Source of the DNA: Calliopsis andreniformis
Lineage: Eukaryota > Arthropoda > Insecta > Hymenoptera > Andrenidae
Reading direction: 5' to 3'
Length of the DNA: 64,000 bases
NCBI RefSeq assembly: GCF_051401765.1
Contig: NW_027480507.1
Coordinates: forward strand, 434,001 to 498,000
The notes under the pieces were generated by a model. It ran no database searches. It was not told the DNA's origin and worked only from the letters and a program-made list of their open reading frames with translations. Position numbers and translations under genes: made by a program. Below are positions 37,939 through 50,900 of this stretch, piece by piece (the first letter of the stretch is position 1; the number at the start of each line of letters is the position of its first letter).

Positions 37939-39237
37939 CTCAATCCTCAGGCCTCAAACCTCAATCCTCAACCCTCAGCCCTCATCCTCGATCCTCAATC
38001 CTCAATCTTCAATCCTCATTATTCATCGCACTGCCCTCAACCATCATTACTCAATACTCAATCATCAATCCTCAGTTCTCAATACTTAATAGAATATCCT
38101 GAATTCTCAGGTTTCAATATTCAATCCACAATACTCAGTCATCAAATCTCAATACTCAAACATCAATTCTCAACACTCAATGCTCAACCCTCAGTCCCCA
38201 ATCTGCAATAATCAATCCTCAATCCCCAATCCTCAATATTCAAAACACAATTCTCAGCAATCAATCCTCAATACTCAACCATCAAACCTCAATTCTCAAT
38301 ACTCAACAGAATATCCTGAATTCTCAGAATTCAATACTCAATCCGCAATATTCAATAATCAAACCTCAATCCCCAAACATAAATGGTGAACACTTAATCC
38401 TCAACCATCAGTCCTCAATCTTCAATCCTCAATCCTCAATCCTCAACCCTCAAGACTCAATACTCAATCCTCAATCCTCAATCCTCAAGAGTCAATACTC
38501 AATCCTCAATCCTCAATCCTCATTCTTCAATCCTCAATCCTCAATCCTCAATCTTCAATCCTCAATACTCAATCTTCAATCCTCAATCCTCAATCCTCAA
38601 TCCTCAATCCTCATTCTTCAATCGTCAATACCCAAACATCAACCTTCAATCCTCAATCCTCAATCCTCAATTCTCAATCCTCAATCCTCTATCCTCTGAC
38701 CTAAAACATCAATACTCAACCCTCAGTCTCGTCCTCAATCCACAACCCTCAATCCTCAATCCTCAATATTCAATCCTCGTTGTCCAATCCGCAATACCCA
38801 ATCCTCAATCTTCAATCCGCAATCCTCAATCCTCAATCCTCAATCCTCAATCCTCAATCCTCAATCCTCAATCCTCAGTCCTCAAACCTCAATCCTGAAT
38901 CCTCAATCCTGAATCCTCAATCTTCAGCCCTCAGTCCTCAACAATCAGTTGTCAATCCTCAATCCTCAATAGAATATCATTAATTCACAGTTTTCAATCC
39001 TCAATCCTCAATCCTCAATCTTCAATCCTCAATACTCAATCTTCAATCCTCAATCCTCAATCATCAATCCTCAATCCTCAATCCTCAATCGTCAGTCTTC
39101 AATCCTCAATACTCAATCTTCAATCCTCAATCCCCAGTCGTCAATGTTCAATCCTCAATGCTCAATCCTCAATCCTCAATCCTCAATATTCAATCCTCAA
39201 TACTCAACCTTCAATCCTCAATCCTCAATCCTCAATC

Positions 39238-40440
39238 CTAAATCCTCAGTCTTCAAACCTCAATCCTGAATCCTCAATCCTGAATCCTCAATCTTCAGCC
39301 CTCAGTCCTCAACAATGGGTTGTCAATCCTCAATCCTCAATAGAATATCCTCAATTCACAGTTTTCAATACTCAATACTCAATCTGCAACATTCCAAGCT
39401 CTTTCCACAAACATCAATTCTCATCACTCAACCCTCAAGACTCAGTCCTCAACGTTCAGTCCTCAATACTCAATTCTCAATCTTCAATCCTCAATACTGA
39501 ATCTTCAATCCTCAATCCTCAATCCTCAATCCTCAATCCTCAATCCTCAATCTTCAATCCTCAGTCCCCAATCCTCAATCTTCAATCCTCAACCCTCAAT
39601 ACTCAATCCTCAATCCTCAATCCTCAACCTTCAATCCTCAATACTCAATCTTCAATCCTCAATCCTCAATCCTCAATCCTCAATCCTCTATCCTCAATCA
39701 TCAATCCTCAATCTTCAATACTCAATCCTCAATCCTCAATCCTCAATCCTCAATACTCAACCATCAATCCTCAATTCTCAATACTCAATAGAATATCATG
39801 AATTCTCAGGATTCAATACTCAAACATCAATCCTCAAGCCTCAGCCCTCATCCTCAATCCTCAATCCTGAATCCTCAATCCTCAATATTCAATCCTCAAT
39901 ACTCAATCTTCAATCCTCAATCCTCAATATTCAATCCTCAATACTTAATCTTCAATTCTCAATCCTCAATCCTCAATCCTCAATCCTCAATCCTCGATCC
40001 TCAATTTTCAATCCTCAATACTCAATCTTCAATCCTCAAACCTCAATCCTCAATCCTCAATCCTCAATCCTCAATGTTCAATCCGCAATACCCAATCCTC
40101 AGTCTTCAATCCTCAATCCTCAGTCCTCAATCCTCAATCCTCAATCCTCAATCCTCAATCCTCAGTCCTCAAACCTCAATCCTGAATCCTCAATACTGAA
40201 TCCTCAACCTTCAGCCCTCAGTCCTCAACAATCAGTTGCCAAACCTCAATCCTCAATTGAATATCATCAATTCACAGTTTTCAATACTCAATACTCAATC
40301 TGCAATCTTCAAATCTCTATCCACAGACATCAATTCTCATCAGTCAGCCCTCAACACTCAGTCCCCAATCCTCAATCTTCAGTCCTCAATCCTCAATCCT
40401 CAATCCACAATCCTCAATCCTCAATTCTCAATCCTCAATC
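39238..40440. repeat. Higher-order block K, copy at 39.2 kb
   Basis: Copy of 36736-37938 (offset 2,502 bp). It ends at about 40,440 in a run of plain CCTCAAT units and then switches to the CTCAAACCTCAATACTTAA tag that opens block E copy 2. In the sister copies the same point leads on to CATCGCACTGC, so that part is missing here. Confidence 0.85.
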
Positions 40441-40442
40441 CT

Positions 40443-43400
40443 CAATCCTCAATCCTCAATCCTCAATCCTCAATCCTCAGTCCTCAAACCTCAATACTTA
40501 ATCCTCAACCCTGAATCCTCAATCTTCAGCCCTCAGTCCTCAACAATCAGTTGTCAATTCTAAATCCTCAATAGAATATCCTCAATTCACAGTTTTCAAT
40601 ACTCAATACTCAATCTGCAATCTTCCAAACTCTATCCACGAACATCAATTCTCATCACTCAACCCTCAACACTCAGTCCCCAATCCTCAATATTCAGTCC
40701 TCAATCCTCAATCCTCAATCCACAATCCTCAATCTTCAATCCTCAAAACTCAATCTTCAATCCTCAATACTCAATCCTCAATCCTCAATCCTCAATCTTC
40801 AATCCTCAACAATCAATCTTCAATCCTCAACCCTCAATCCTCAATCCTCAGTCCTCAATCCTCAGTCATCAATCCTCAATTTTCAATACTCAATCCGCAA
40901 TCCTCAATCATCAATCCTCAATCCTCAATCCTCATTCTTCAATCCTCAATACCCAATCCTCAATCTTCAATCCTCAATCCTCAATCCTCAATTCTCAATC
41001 CTCAATCCTCAATCCTCAGACCTCAAACATCAATACTCAACCCTCAGTCCTCGTCCTCAATCCACAACCCTCAATCCTCAATCCTCAATCTTCAATCATC
41101 AATATTCAATCTTCAATCCTCAATCCTCAATCCTCAATCGTCAATCGTCTATCCTCAATGTTCAATACGCAATACCCAATCCTCAATCTTCATTCCTCAA
41201 TCCTCAATTCTCAATCCACAATCCTCAATCCTCAGCCCTCAAACCTCAATCCCGAATCCTCAGTCCTGAATCTTCAATCTTCAGCCCTCAGTCCTCAACA
41301 ATCAGTTGTCAATCCTCAATCATCAATAGAATATCATCAATTCTCAGTTTTCAATCCTCAATCCACAATCCTCAATCTTCAATCCTCAATACTCAATCTT
41401 CAATCCTCAATCCTCAATCATCAATCCTCAATCCTCAATCCTCAATCGTCAGTCTTCAATCCTCAATACTCAATCTTCAATCCTCAATCCCCAGTCGTCA
41501 ATGTTCAATCCTCAATGCTCAATCCTCAATCCTCAATCCTCAATATTCAATCCTCAATACTCAACCTTCAATCCTCAATCCTCAATCCTCAATCCTAAAT
41601 CCTCAGTCTTCAAACCTCAATCCTGAATCCTCAATCCTGAATCCTCAATCTTCAGCCCTCAGTCCTCAACAATGGGTTGTCAATCCTCAATCCTCAATAG
41701 AATATCCTCAATTCACAGTTTTCAATACTCAATACTCAATCTGCAACATTCCAAGCTCTTTCCGCAAACATCAATTCTCATCACTCAACCCTCAAGACTC
41801 AGTCCTCAACGTTCAATCCTCAATACTCAATTCTCAACCTTCAATCCTCAATACTGAATCTTCAATCCTCAATCCTCAATCCTCAATCCTCAATCCTCAA
41901 TCCTCAATCTTCAATCCTCAGTCCCCAATCCTCAATCTTCAATCCTCAACCCTCAATACTCAATCCTCAATCCTCAATCCTCAACCTTCAATCCTCAATA
42001 CTCAATCTTCAATCCTCAATCCTCAATCCTCAATCCTCAATCCTCTATCCTCAATCATCAATCCTCAATCTTCAATACTCAATCCTCAATCCTCAATCCT
42101 CAATCCTCAATACTCAACCATCAATCCTCAATTCTCAATACTCAATAGAATATCATGAATTCTCAGGATTCAATACTCAAACATCAATCCTCAAGCCTCA
42201 GCCCTCATCCTCAATCCTCAATCCTGAATCCTCAATCCTCAATATTCAATCCTCAGTACTCAATCTTCAATCCTCAATCCTCAATATTCAATCCTCAATA
42301 CATAATCTTCAATTCTCAATCCTCAATCCTCAATCCTCAATCCTCAATCCTCGATCCTCAATTTTCAATCCTCAATACTCAATCTTCAATCCTCAAACCT
42401 CAATCCTCAATCCTCAATCCTCAATCCTCAATGTTCAATCCGCAATACCCAATCCTCAGTCTTCAATCCTCAATCCTCAGTCCTCAATCCTCAATCCTCA
42501 ATCCTCAATCCTCAATCCTCAGTCCTCAAACCTCAATCCTGAATCCTCAATACTGAATCCTCAACCTTCAGCCCACAGTCCTCAACAATCAGTTGCCAAA
42601 CCTCAATCCTCAATTGAATATCATCAATTCACAGTTTTCAATACTCAATACTCAATCTGCAATCTTCAAATCTCTATCCACAGACATCAATTCTCATCAG
42701 TCAGCCCTCAACACTCAGTCCCCAATCCTCAATCTTCAGTCCTCAATCCTCAATCCTCAATCCACAATCCTCAATCCTCAATTCTCAATCCTCAATCCTC
42801 AGTTCTCAGTCCTCAAACCTCAATCCTCAACCCTCAGCCCTCATCCTCGATCCTCAATCCTCAATCTTCAATCCTCATTATTCATCGCACTGCCCTCAAC
42901 CATCATTACTCAATACTCAATCATCAATCCTCAGTTCTCAATACTTAATAGAATATCCTGAATTCTCAGGTTTCAATATTCAATCCACAATACTCAGTCA
43001 TCAAATCTCAATACTCAAACATCAATTCTCAACACTCAATGCTCTACCCTCAGTCCCCAATCTGCAATAATCAATCCTCAATCCCCAATCCTCAATATTC
43101 AAAACACAATTCTCAGCAATCAATCCTCAATACTCAACCATCAAACCTCAATTCTCAATACTCAACAGAATATCCTGAATTCTCAGAATTCAATACTCAA
43201 TCCGCAATATTCAATAATCAAACCTCAATCCCCAGACATAAATGGTGAACACTCAATCCTCAACCATCAGTCCTCAATCTTCAATCCTCAATCCTCAATC
43301 CTCAATCCTCATTCTTCAATCCTCAATACCCAATCATCAACCTTCAATCCTCAATCCTCAATCCTCTATCCTCTGACCTAAAACATCAATACTCAACCCT

Positions 43401-43878
43401 CAGTCCTCGTCCTCAATCCACAACCCTCAATCCTACAATCCTCAATATTCAATCCTCATTGTCCAATCCGCAATACCCAATCCTCAATCTTCAATCCGCA
43501 ATCCTCAATCCTCAATCCTCAATCCTCAATCCTCAATCCTCAATCCTCAATCCTCAGTCCTCAAACCTCAATCCTGAATCCTCAATCCTGAATCCTCAAT
43601 CTTCAGCCCTCAGTCCTCAACAATCAGTTGTCAATCCTCAATCCTCAATAGAATATCATCAATTCACAGTTTTCAATCCTCAATCCACAATCCTCAATCT
43701 TCAATCCTCAATACTCAATCTTCAATCCTCAATCCTCAATCATCAATCCTCAATCCTCAATCGTCAGTCTTCAATCCTCAATACTCAATATTCAATCCTC
43801 AATCCCCAGTCGCCAATGTTCAATCCTCAATCCTCAATCCTCAATCCTCAATCCTCAACCTTCAATCCTCAATAGTCA
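40443..43878. repeat. Higher-order block E, copy 2
   Basis: Second copy of 18720-22155. It contains the block K copy at 41595-42797, CATCGCACTGC at 42883-42893, EcoRI tags at 42157, 42960, 43177 and 43186, and AAATGGTGAAC at about 43246. At about 43,880-43,930 it leaves block E in a long run of plain units and enters block F. Confidence 0.87.
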
Positions 43879-43935
43879 ACCTTCAATCCTCAATCCTCAA
43901 TCCTCAATCCTCAATCCTCAATCCTCAATCCTCAA

Positions 43936-44802
43936 TCCTCAATCCTCAATCCTCAATCCTCAATCCTCAAGCGTCAATCCTCAATCCTCAATGTTCATTC
44001 CGCAATACCCAATCCTCAATCTTCAATCATCAATACTCAATCATCAATCCTCAATCTTCAATACTCAATCCTCAATCCTCAATCCTCAATCCTCAATCTT
44101 CAATCCTCAATACTCAATCTTCAATCCTCAATCCTCAATCCTCAATCCTCAATCCTCAATACTCAACCGTCAATCTTCAATCCTCAATTCTCAATCTTCA
44201 ATCCTCAATCCTCAATCCTCAATCCTCAATCCTCATTCTTCAATCCTCAATCCTCAATCCTCAAACTTCAATCCTCAATACTCAATCTTCAATCCTCAAT
44301 CCTCAATCCTCAATCCTCAATCATCATTCTTCAATCCTCAATACCCAATCCTCAATCCTCAATCCTCAATCCTCAATATTCAATCCACAATACTCAATCT
44401 TCAATCCTCAATCCTCAATCCTCAATCCTCAGTCCTCAATCCTCAGTCATCAATCCTCAATCTTCAATCCTCAATCCTCAATCCTCAATCCTCAATCCTC
44501 ATTCTTCAGTTCTCAATACCCAATCCTCAATCTTCAATCCTCAATCCTCAATCACTCAATTCTCAATCCTCAATCCTCAGACCACAAACATCAATACTCA
44601 ACCCTCAGTCCTCGTCCTCAATCCACAACCCTCAATCCTCAATCCTCAATCTTCAATCATCAATATTCAATCCTCAATCCTCAATCCTCAATCCTCAATC
44701 TTCAATCCTCAATCCTCAATCCTCAAGCCCCAATCCTCATTCTTCAATCCTCAATCCTCAATCCTCAATCCTCAATACTCAATCGTCAATCCTCTATCCT
44801 CA
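43936..44802. repeat. Higher-order block F, copy 3
   Basis: Follows 23.70-24.55 kb at about 20,240 bp, starting at CAAGCGTC (43968). It keeps the units lost from block D copy 2. Confidence 0.8.
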
Positions 44803-47683
44803 ATGTTCAATACGCAATACCCAATCCTCAATCTTCATTCCTCAATCCTCAATTCTCAATCCTCAATCCTCAATCCTCAGCCCTCAAACCTCAATCCCGA
44901 ATCCTCAGTCCTGAATCCTCAATCTTCAGCCCTCAGTCCTCAACAATCAGTTGTCAATCCTCAATCATCAACAGAATATCATCAATTCACAGTTTTCAAT
45001 CCTCAATCCACAATCCTCAATCTTCAATCCTCAATACTCAATCTTCAATCCTCAATCCTCAATCATCAATCCTCAATCCTCAATCCTCAATCGTCAGTCT
45101 TCAATCCTCAATACTCAATCTTCAATCCTCAATCCCCAGTCGTCAATGTTCAATCCTCAATGCTCAATCCTCAATCCTCAATCCTCAATATTCAATCCTC
45201 AATACTCAACCTTCAATCCTCAATCCTCAATCCTCAATCCTCAATCCTCAATTCTCAGTCATCAATCCTCAATCTGCAATACTCAATCCTCAATCCTCAA
45301 TCCTCAATCCTCAGTCCTCGTCCTCAGTCCACAACACTCAATCCTCAATACTCAACCTTCAATCATCAATATTCAACCTTCAATCCTCAATGCTCATTCC
45401 ACAATCCTCAATCCTCAATCCTCAATGTTCAATCCGCAATACCCAATCCTCAATCTTCAATACTCAATCCTCAATCCTCAATCCTCAATCCTCTATACTC
45501 AACCATCAATTCTCAATTCTCAATACTCAATAGCATATCCTGAATTCTCAGGATTCAATACACAATCATCAATCCTCAAACCTCAGTCCTCATCCTCAAT
45601 CCTCAATCCTCAATCCTCAATCCTCAATTCTCAATCATCAATCCTCAAACTTCAGTACTCAATCCTCAATCCTCAATCCTCAATCCTCAATATTCAATCC
45701 ACAATACTCAATCTTCAGTCCTCAATCCTAAATCCTCAATCCTCAGTCCTCAATCCTCAGTCATCAATCCTCAATCTTCAATCCTCAATCCTCAATCCTC
45801 AACCCTCAATCCTCATTCTTCAGTTCTCAATAACCAATCCTCAATCTTCAATCCTCAATCCTCAATCACTCAATTCTCAATCCTCAATCCTCAATCCTCA
45901 GACCACAAACATCAATACTCAACCCTCAGTCCTCGTCCTCAATCCACAACCCTCAATCCTCAATCCTCTATCTTCAATCATCAATATTCAATCCTCAATC
46001 CTCAATCCTCAATCCTCAATCTTCAATCCTCAATCCTCAATCCTCAAGCCCCAATCCTCATTCTTCAATCCTCAATCCTCAATCCTCAATCCTCAATACT
46101 CAATCGTCAATCCTCTATCCTCAATGTTCAATACGCAATACCCAATCCTCAATCTTCATTCCTCAATCCTCAATTCTCAATCCTCAATCCTCAATCCTCA
46201 ATCCTCAATCCTCAATCCTCAATCCTCAGTCCTCAAACCTCAATACTTAATCCTCAACCCTGAATCCTCAATCTTCAGCCCTCAGTCCTCAACAATCAGT
46301 TGTCAATTCTAAATCCTCAATAGAATATCCTCAATTCACAGTTTTCAATACTGAATACTCAATCTGCAATCTTCCAAACTCTATCCACGAACATCAATTC
46401 TCATCACTCAACCCTCAACACTCAGTCCCCAATCCTCAATATTCAGTCCTCAATCCTCAATCCTCAATCCACAATCCTCAATCTTCAATCCTCAAAACTC
46501 AATCTTCAATCCTCAATACTCAATCCTCAATCCTCAATCCTCAATCTTCAATCCTCAACAATCAATCTTCAATCCTCAACCCTCAATCCTCAATCCTCAG
46601 TGCTCAATCCTCAGTCATCAATCCTCAATTTTCAATACTCAATCCTGAATCCTCAATCATCAATCCTCAATCCTCAATCCTCATTCTTCAATCCTCAATA
46701 CCCAATCCTCAATCTTCAATCCTCAATCCTCAATCCTCAATTCTCAATCCTCAATCCTCAATCCTCAGACCTCAAACATCAATACTCAACCCTCAGTCCT
46801 CGTCCTCAATCCACAACCCTCAATCCTCAATCCTCAATCTTCAATCATCAATATTCAATCTTCAATCCTCAATCCTCAATCCTCAATCGTCAATCGTCTA
46901 TCCTCAATGTTCAATACGCAATACCCAATCCTCAAACTTCATTCCTCAATCCTCAATTCTCAATCCTCAATCCTCAATCCTCAGCCCTCAAACCTCAATC
47001 CCGAATCCTCAGTCCTGAATCTTCAATCTTCAGCCCTCAGTCCTCAACAATCAGTTGTCAATCCTCAATCATCAATAGAATATCATCAATTCTCAGTTTT
47101 CAATCCTCAATCCACAATCCTCAATCTTCAATCCTCAATACTCAATCTTCAATCCTCAATCCTCAATCATCAATCCTCAATCCTCAATCCTCAATCGTCA
47201 GTCTTCAATCCTCAATACTCAATCTTCAATCCTCAATCCCCAGTCGTCAATGTTCAATTCTCAATGCTCAATCCTCAATCCTCAATCCTCAATATTCAAT
47301 CCTCAATACTCAACCTTCAATCCTCAATCCTCAATCCTCAATCCTCAATCCTCAGTCCTCAAACCTCAATCCTGAATCCTCAATCCTGAATCCTCAACCT
47401 TCAGCCCTCAGTCCTCAACAATCAGCTGCCAAACCTCAATCCTCAATTGAATATCATCAATTCACAGTTTTCAATACTCAATACTCAATCTGCAATCTTC
47501 AAATCTCTATCCACAGACATCAATTCTCATCAGTCAGCCCTCAACACTCAGTCCCCAATCCTCAATCTTCAGTCCTCAATCCTCAATCCTCAATCCACAA
47601 TCCTCAATCCTCAATTCTCAATCCTCAATCCTCAGTTCTCAGTCCTCAAACCTCAATCCTCAACCCTCAGCCCTCATCCTCAA
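44468..47683. repeat. 3,216-bp tandem duplication, copy 1
   Basis: Directly followed by copy 2 at 47684-50900 (offset 3,216 bp, or 3,209 bp in the first 100 bp because one heptamer is missing in copy 1 near 44,575). The part from 44803 on also matches 31525 onward at 13,278 bp. The two copies share variants that the 31-kb relative lacks: CAGTCATCAATCCTC with CTGCAATAC (45257 and 48473) and CAATAACC (45829 and 49045). They are therefore the most recent duplicates. A 719-codon open frame spans the junction but has no meaning as a gene. Confidence 0.9.
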
Positions 47684-50600
47684 TCCTCAATCCTCAATCC
47701 TCAATCCTCATTCTTCAGTTCTCAATACCCAATCCTCAATCTTCAATCCTCAATCCTCAATCACTCAATTCTCAATCCTCAATCCTCAATCCTCAGACCA
47801 CAAACATCAATACTCAACCCTCAGTCCTCGTCCTCAATCCACAACCCTCAATCCTCAATCCTCAATCTTCAATCATCAATATTCAATCCTCAATCCTCAA
47901 TCCTCAATCCTCAATCTTCAATCCTCAATCCTCAATCCTCAAGCCCCAATCCTCATTCTTCAATCCTCAATCCTCAATCCTCAATCCTCAATACTCAATC
48001 GTCAATCCTCTATCCTCAATGTTCAATACGCAATACCCAATCCTCAATCTTCATTCCTCAATCCTCAATTCTCAATCCTCAATCCTCAATCCTCAGCCCT
48101 CAAACCTCAATCCCGAATCCTCAGTCCTGAATCCTCAATCTTCAGCCCTCAGTCCTCAACAATCAGTTGTCAATCCTCAATCATCAACAGAATATCATCA
48201 ATTCACAGTTTTCAATCCTCAATCCACAATCCTCAATCTTCAATCCTCAATACTCAATCTTCAATCCTCAATCCTCAATCATCAATCCTCAATCCTCAAT
48301 CCTCAATCGTCAGTCTTCAATCCTCAATACTCAATCTTCAATCCTCAATCCCCAGTCGTCAATGTTCAATCCTCAATGCTCAATCCTCAATCCTCAATCC
48401 TCAATATTCAATCCTCAATACTCAACCTTCAATCCTCAATCCTCAATCCTCAATCCTCAATCCTCAATTCTCAGTCATCAATCCTCAATCTGCAATACTC
48501 AATCCTCAATCCTCAATCCTCAATCCTCAGTCCTCGTCCTCAGTCCACAACACTCAATCCTCAATACTCAACCTTCAATCATCAATATTCAACCTTCAAT
48601 CCTCAATGCTCATTCCACAATCCTCAATCCTCAATCCTCAATGTTCAATCCGCAATACCCAATCCTCAATCTTCAATACTCAATCCTCAATCCTCAATCC
48701 TCAATCCTCTATACTCAACCATCAATTCTCAATTCTCAATACTCAATAGCATATCCTGAATTCTCAGGATTCAATACACAATCATCAATCCTCAAACCTC
48801 AGTCCTCATCCTCAATCCTCAATCCTCAATCCTCAATCCTCAATTCTCAATCATCAATCCTCAAACTTCAGTACTCAATCCTCAATCCTCAATCCTCAAT
48901 CCTCAATATTCAATCCACAATACTCAATCTTCAGTCCTCAATCCTAAATCCTCAATCCTCAGTCCTCAATCCTCAGTCATCAATCCTCAATCTTCAATCC
49001 TCAATCCTCAATCCTCAACCCTCAATCCCCATTCTTCAGTTCTCAATAACCAATCCTCAATCTTCAATCCTCAATCCTCAATCACTCAATTCTCAATCCT
49101 CAATCCTCAATCCTCAGACCACAAACATCAATACTCAACCCTCAGTCCTCGTCCTCAATCCACAACCCTCAATCCTCAATCCTCTATCTTCAATCATCAA
49201 TATTCAATCCTCAATCCTCAATCCTCAATCCTCAATCTTCAATCCTCAATCCTCAATCCTCAAGCCCCAATCCTCATTCTTCAATCCTCAATCCTCAATC
49301 CTCAATCCTCAATACTCAATCGTCAATCCTCTATCCTCAATGTTCAATACGCAATACCCAATCCTCAATCTTCATTCCTCAATCCTCAATTCTCAATCCT
49401 CAATCCTCAATCCTCAATCCTCAATCCTCAATCCTCAATCCTCAGTCCTCAAACCTCAATACTTAATCCTCAACCCTGAATCCTCAATCTTCAGCCCTCA
49501 GTCCTCAACAATCAGTTGTCAATTCTAAATCCTCAATAGAATATCCTCAATTCACAGTTTTCAATACTGAATACTCAATCTGCAATCTTCCAAACTCTAT
49601 CCACGAACATCAATTCTCATCACTCAACCCTCAACACTCAGTCCCCAATCCTCAATATTCAGTCCTCAATCCTCAATCCTCAATCCACAATCCTCAATCT
49701 TCAATCCTCAAAACTCAATCTTCAATCCTCAATACTCAATCCTCAATCCTCAATCCTCAATCTTCAATCCTCAACAATCAATCTTCAATCCTCAACCCTC
49801 AATCCTCAATCCTCAGTGCTCAATCCTCAGTCATCAATCCTCAATTTTCAATACTCAATCCTGAATCCTCAATCATCAATCCTCAATCCTCAATCCTCAT
49901 TCTTCAATCCTCAATACCCAATCCTCAATCTTCAATCCTCAATCCTCAATCCTCAATTCTCAATCCTCAATCCTCAATCCTCAGACCTCAAACATCAATA
50001 CTCAACCCTCAGTCCTCGTCCTCAATCCACAACCCTCAATCCTCAATCCTCAATCTTCAATCATCAATATTCAATCTTCAATCCTCAATCCTCAATCCTC
50101 AATCGTCAATCGTCTATCCTCAATGTTCAATACGCAATACCCAATCCTCAATCTTCATTCCTCAATCCTCAATTCTCAATCCTCAATCCTCAATCCTCAG
50201 CCCTCAAACCTCAATCCCGAATCCTCAGTCCTGAATCTTCAATCTTCAGCCCTCAGTCCTCAACAATCAGTTGTCAATCCTCAATCATCAATAGAATATC
50301 ATCAATTCTCAGTTTTCAATCCTCAATCCACAATCCTCAATCTTCAATCCTCAATACTCAATCTTCAATCCTCAATCCTCAATCATCAATCCTCAATCCT
50401 CAATCCTCAATCGTCAGTCTTCAATCCTCAATACTCAATCTTCAATCCTCAATCCCCAGTCGTCAATGTTCAATTCTCAATGCTCAATCCTCAATCCTCA
50501 ATCCTCAATATTCAATCCTCAATACTCAACCTTCAATCCTCAATCCTCAATCCTCAATCCTCAATCCTCAGTCCTCAAACCTCAATCCTGAATCCTCAAT

Positions 50601-50900
50601 CCTGAATCCTCAACCTTCAGCCCTCAGTCCTCAACAATCAGCTGCCAAACCTCAATCCTCAATTGAATATCATCAATTCACAGTTTTCAATACTCAATAC
50701 TCAATCTGCAATCTTCAAATCTCTATCCACAGACATCAATTCTCATCAGTCAGCCCTCAACACTCAGTCCCCAATCCTCAATCTTCAGTCCTCAATCCTC
50801 AATCCTCAATCCACAATCCTCAATCCTCAATTCTCAATCCTCAATCCTCAGTTCTCAGTCCTCAAACCTCAATCCTCAACCCTCAGCCCTCATCCTCGAT
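47684..50900. repeat. 3,216-bp tandem duplication, copy 2
   Basis: Second copy of 44468-47683. The join is at about 47,680: copy 1 runs through CCCTCAGCCCTCATCCTC and then, instead of the CGATCC, CATTATTC and CATCGCACTGC seen at the equivalent place (50,895-50,942), returns to ATTCTTCAGTTCTCAATACC, the left end of the unit. Private changes of this copy include CCCCATTC at about 49,027. Confidence 0.9.

Larger units (their letters stand above)
31500..39235. repeat. 7.7-kb long-range duplication L, copy 1
   Basis: Matches about 47994-55729 at a constant offset of 16,494 bp across all tags checked (31525, 33629, 34169, 34594, 35194, 35992, 36299, 36813, 37296, 37734, 38180, 38780, 39132). I saw only isolated substitutions, for example AAACGTC against AAACCTC (34087 and 50581), CAGTGTTC against CAGTCTTC (about 36592), CCCTCGATAC against CCCTCAATAC (about 37099), ATCATGAATCC against ATCATCAATCC (about 37204) and CAGGCC against CAGTCC (about 37950). 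The copies part at about 39,236, where copy 1 goes on to CCTAAATCC and copy 2 to CAATTCTCAATC. Confidence 0.92.

Noticed and set aside
46600..48759. 719-codon open frame, the longest in the window, as a gene for a SSILNPQ-repeat protein
   Set aside because: The repeat is open in all three + frames by arithmetic. Overlapping frames give the same peptide, there is no start-site context, signal peptide or non-repeat domain, and the frame runs across a recent duplication junction at 47,680.
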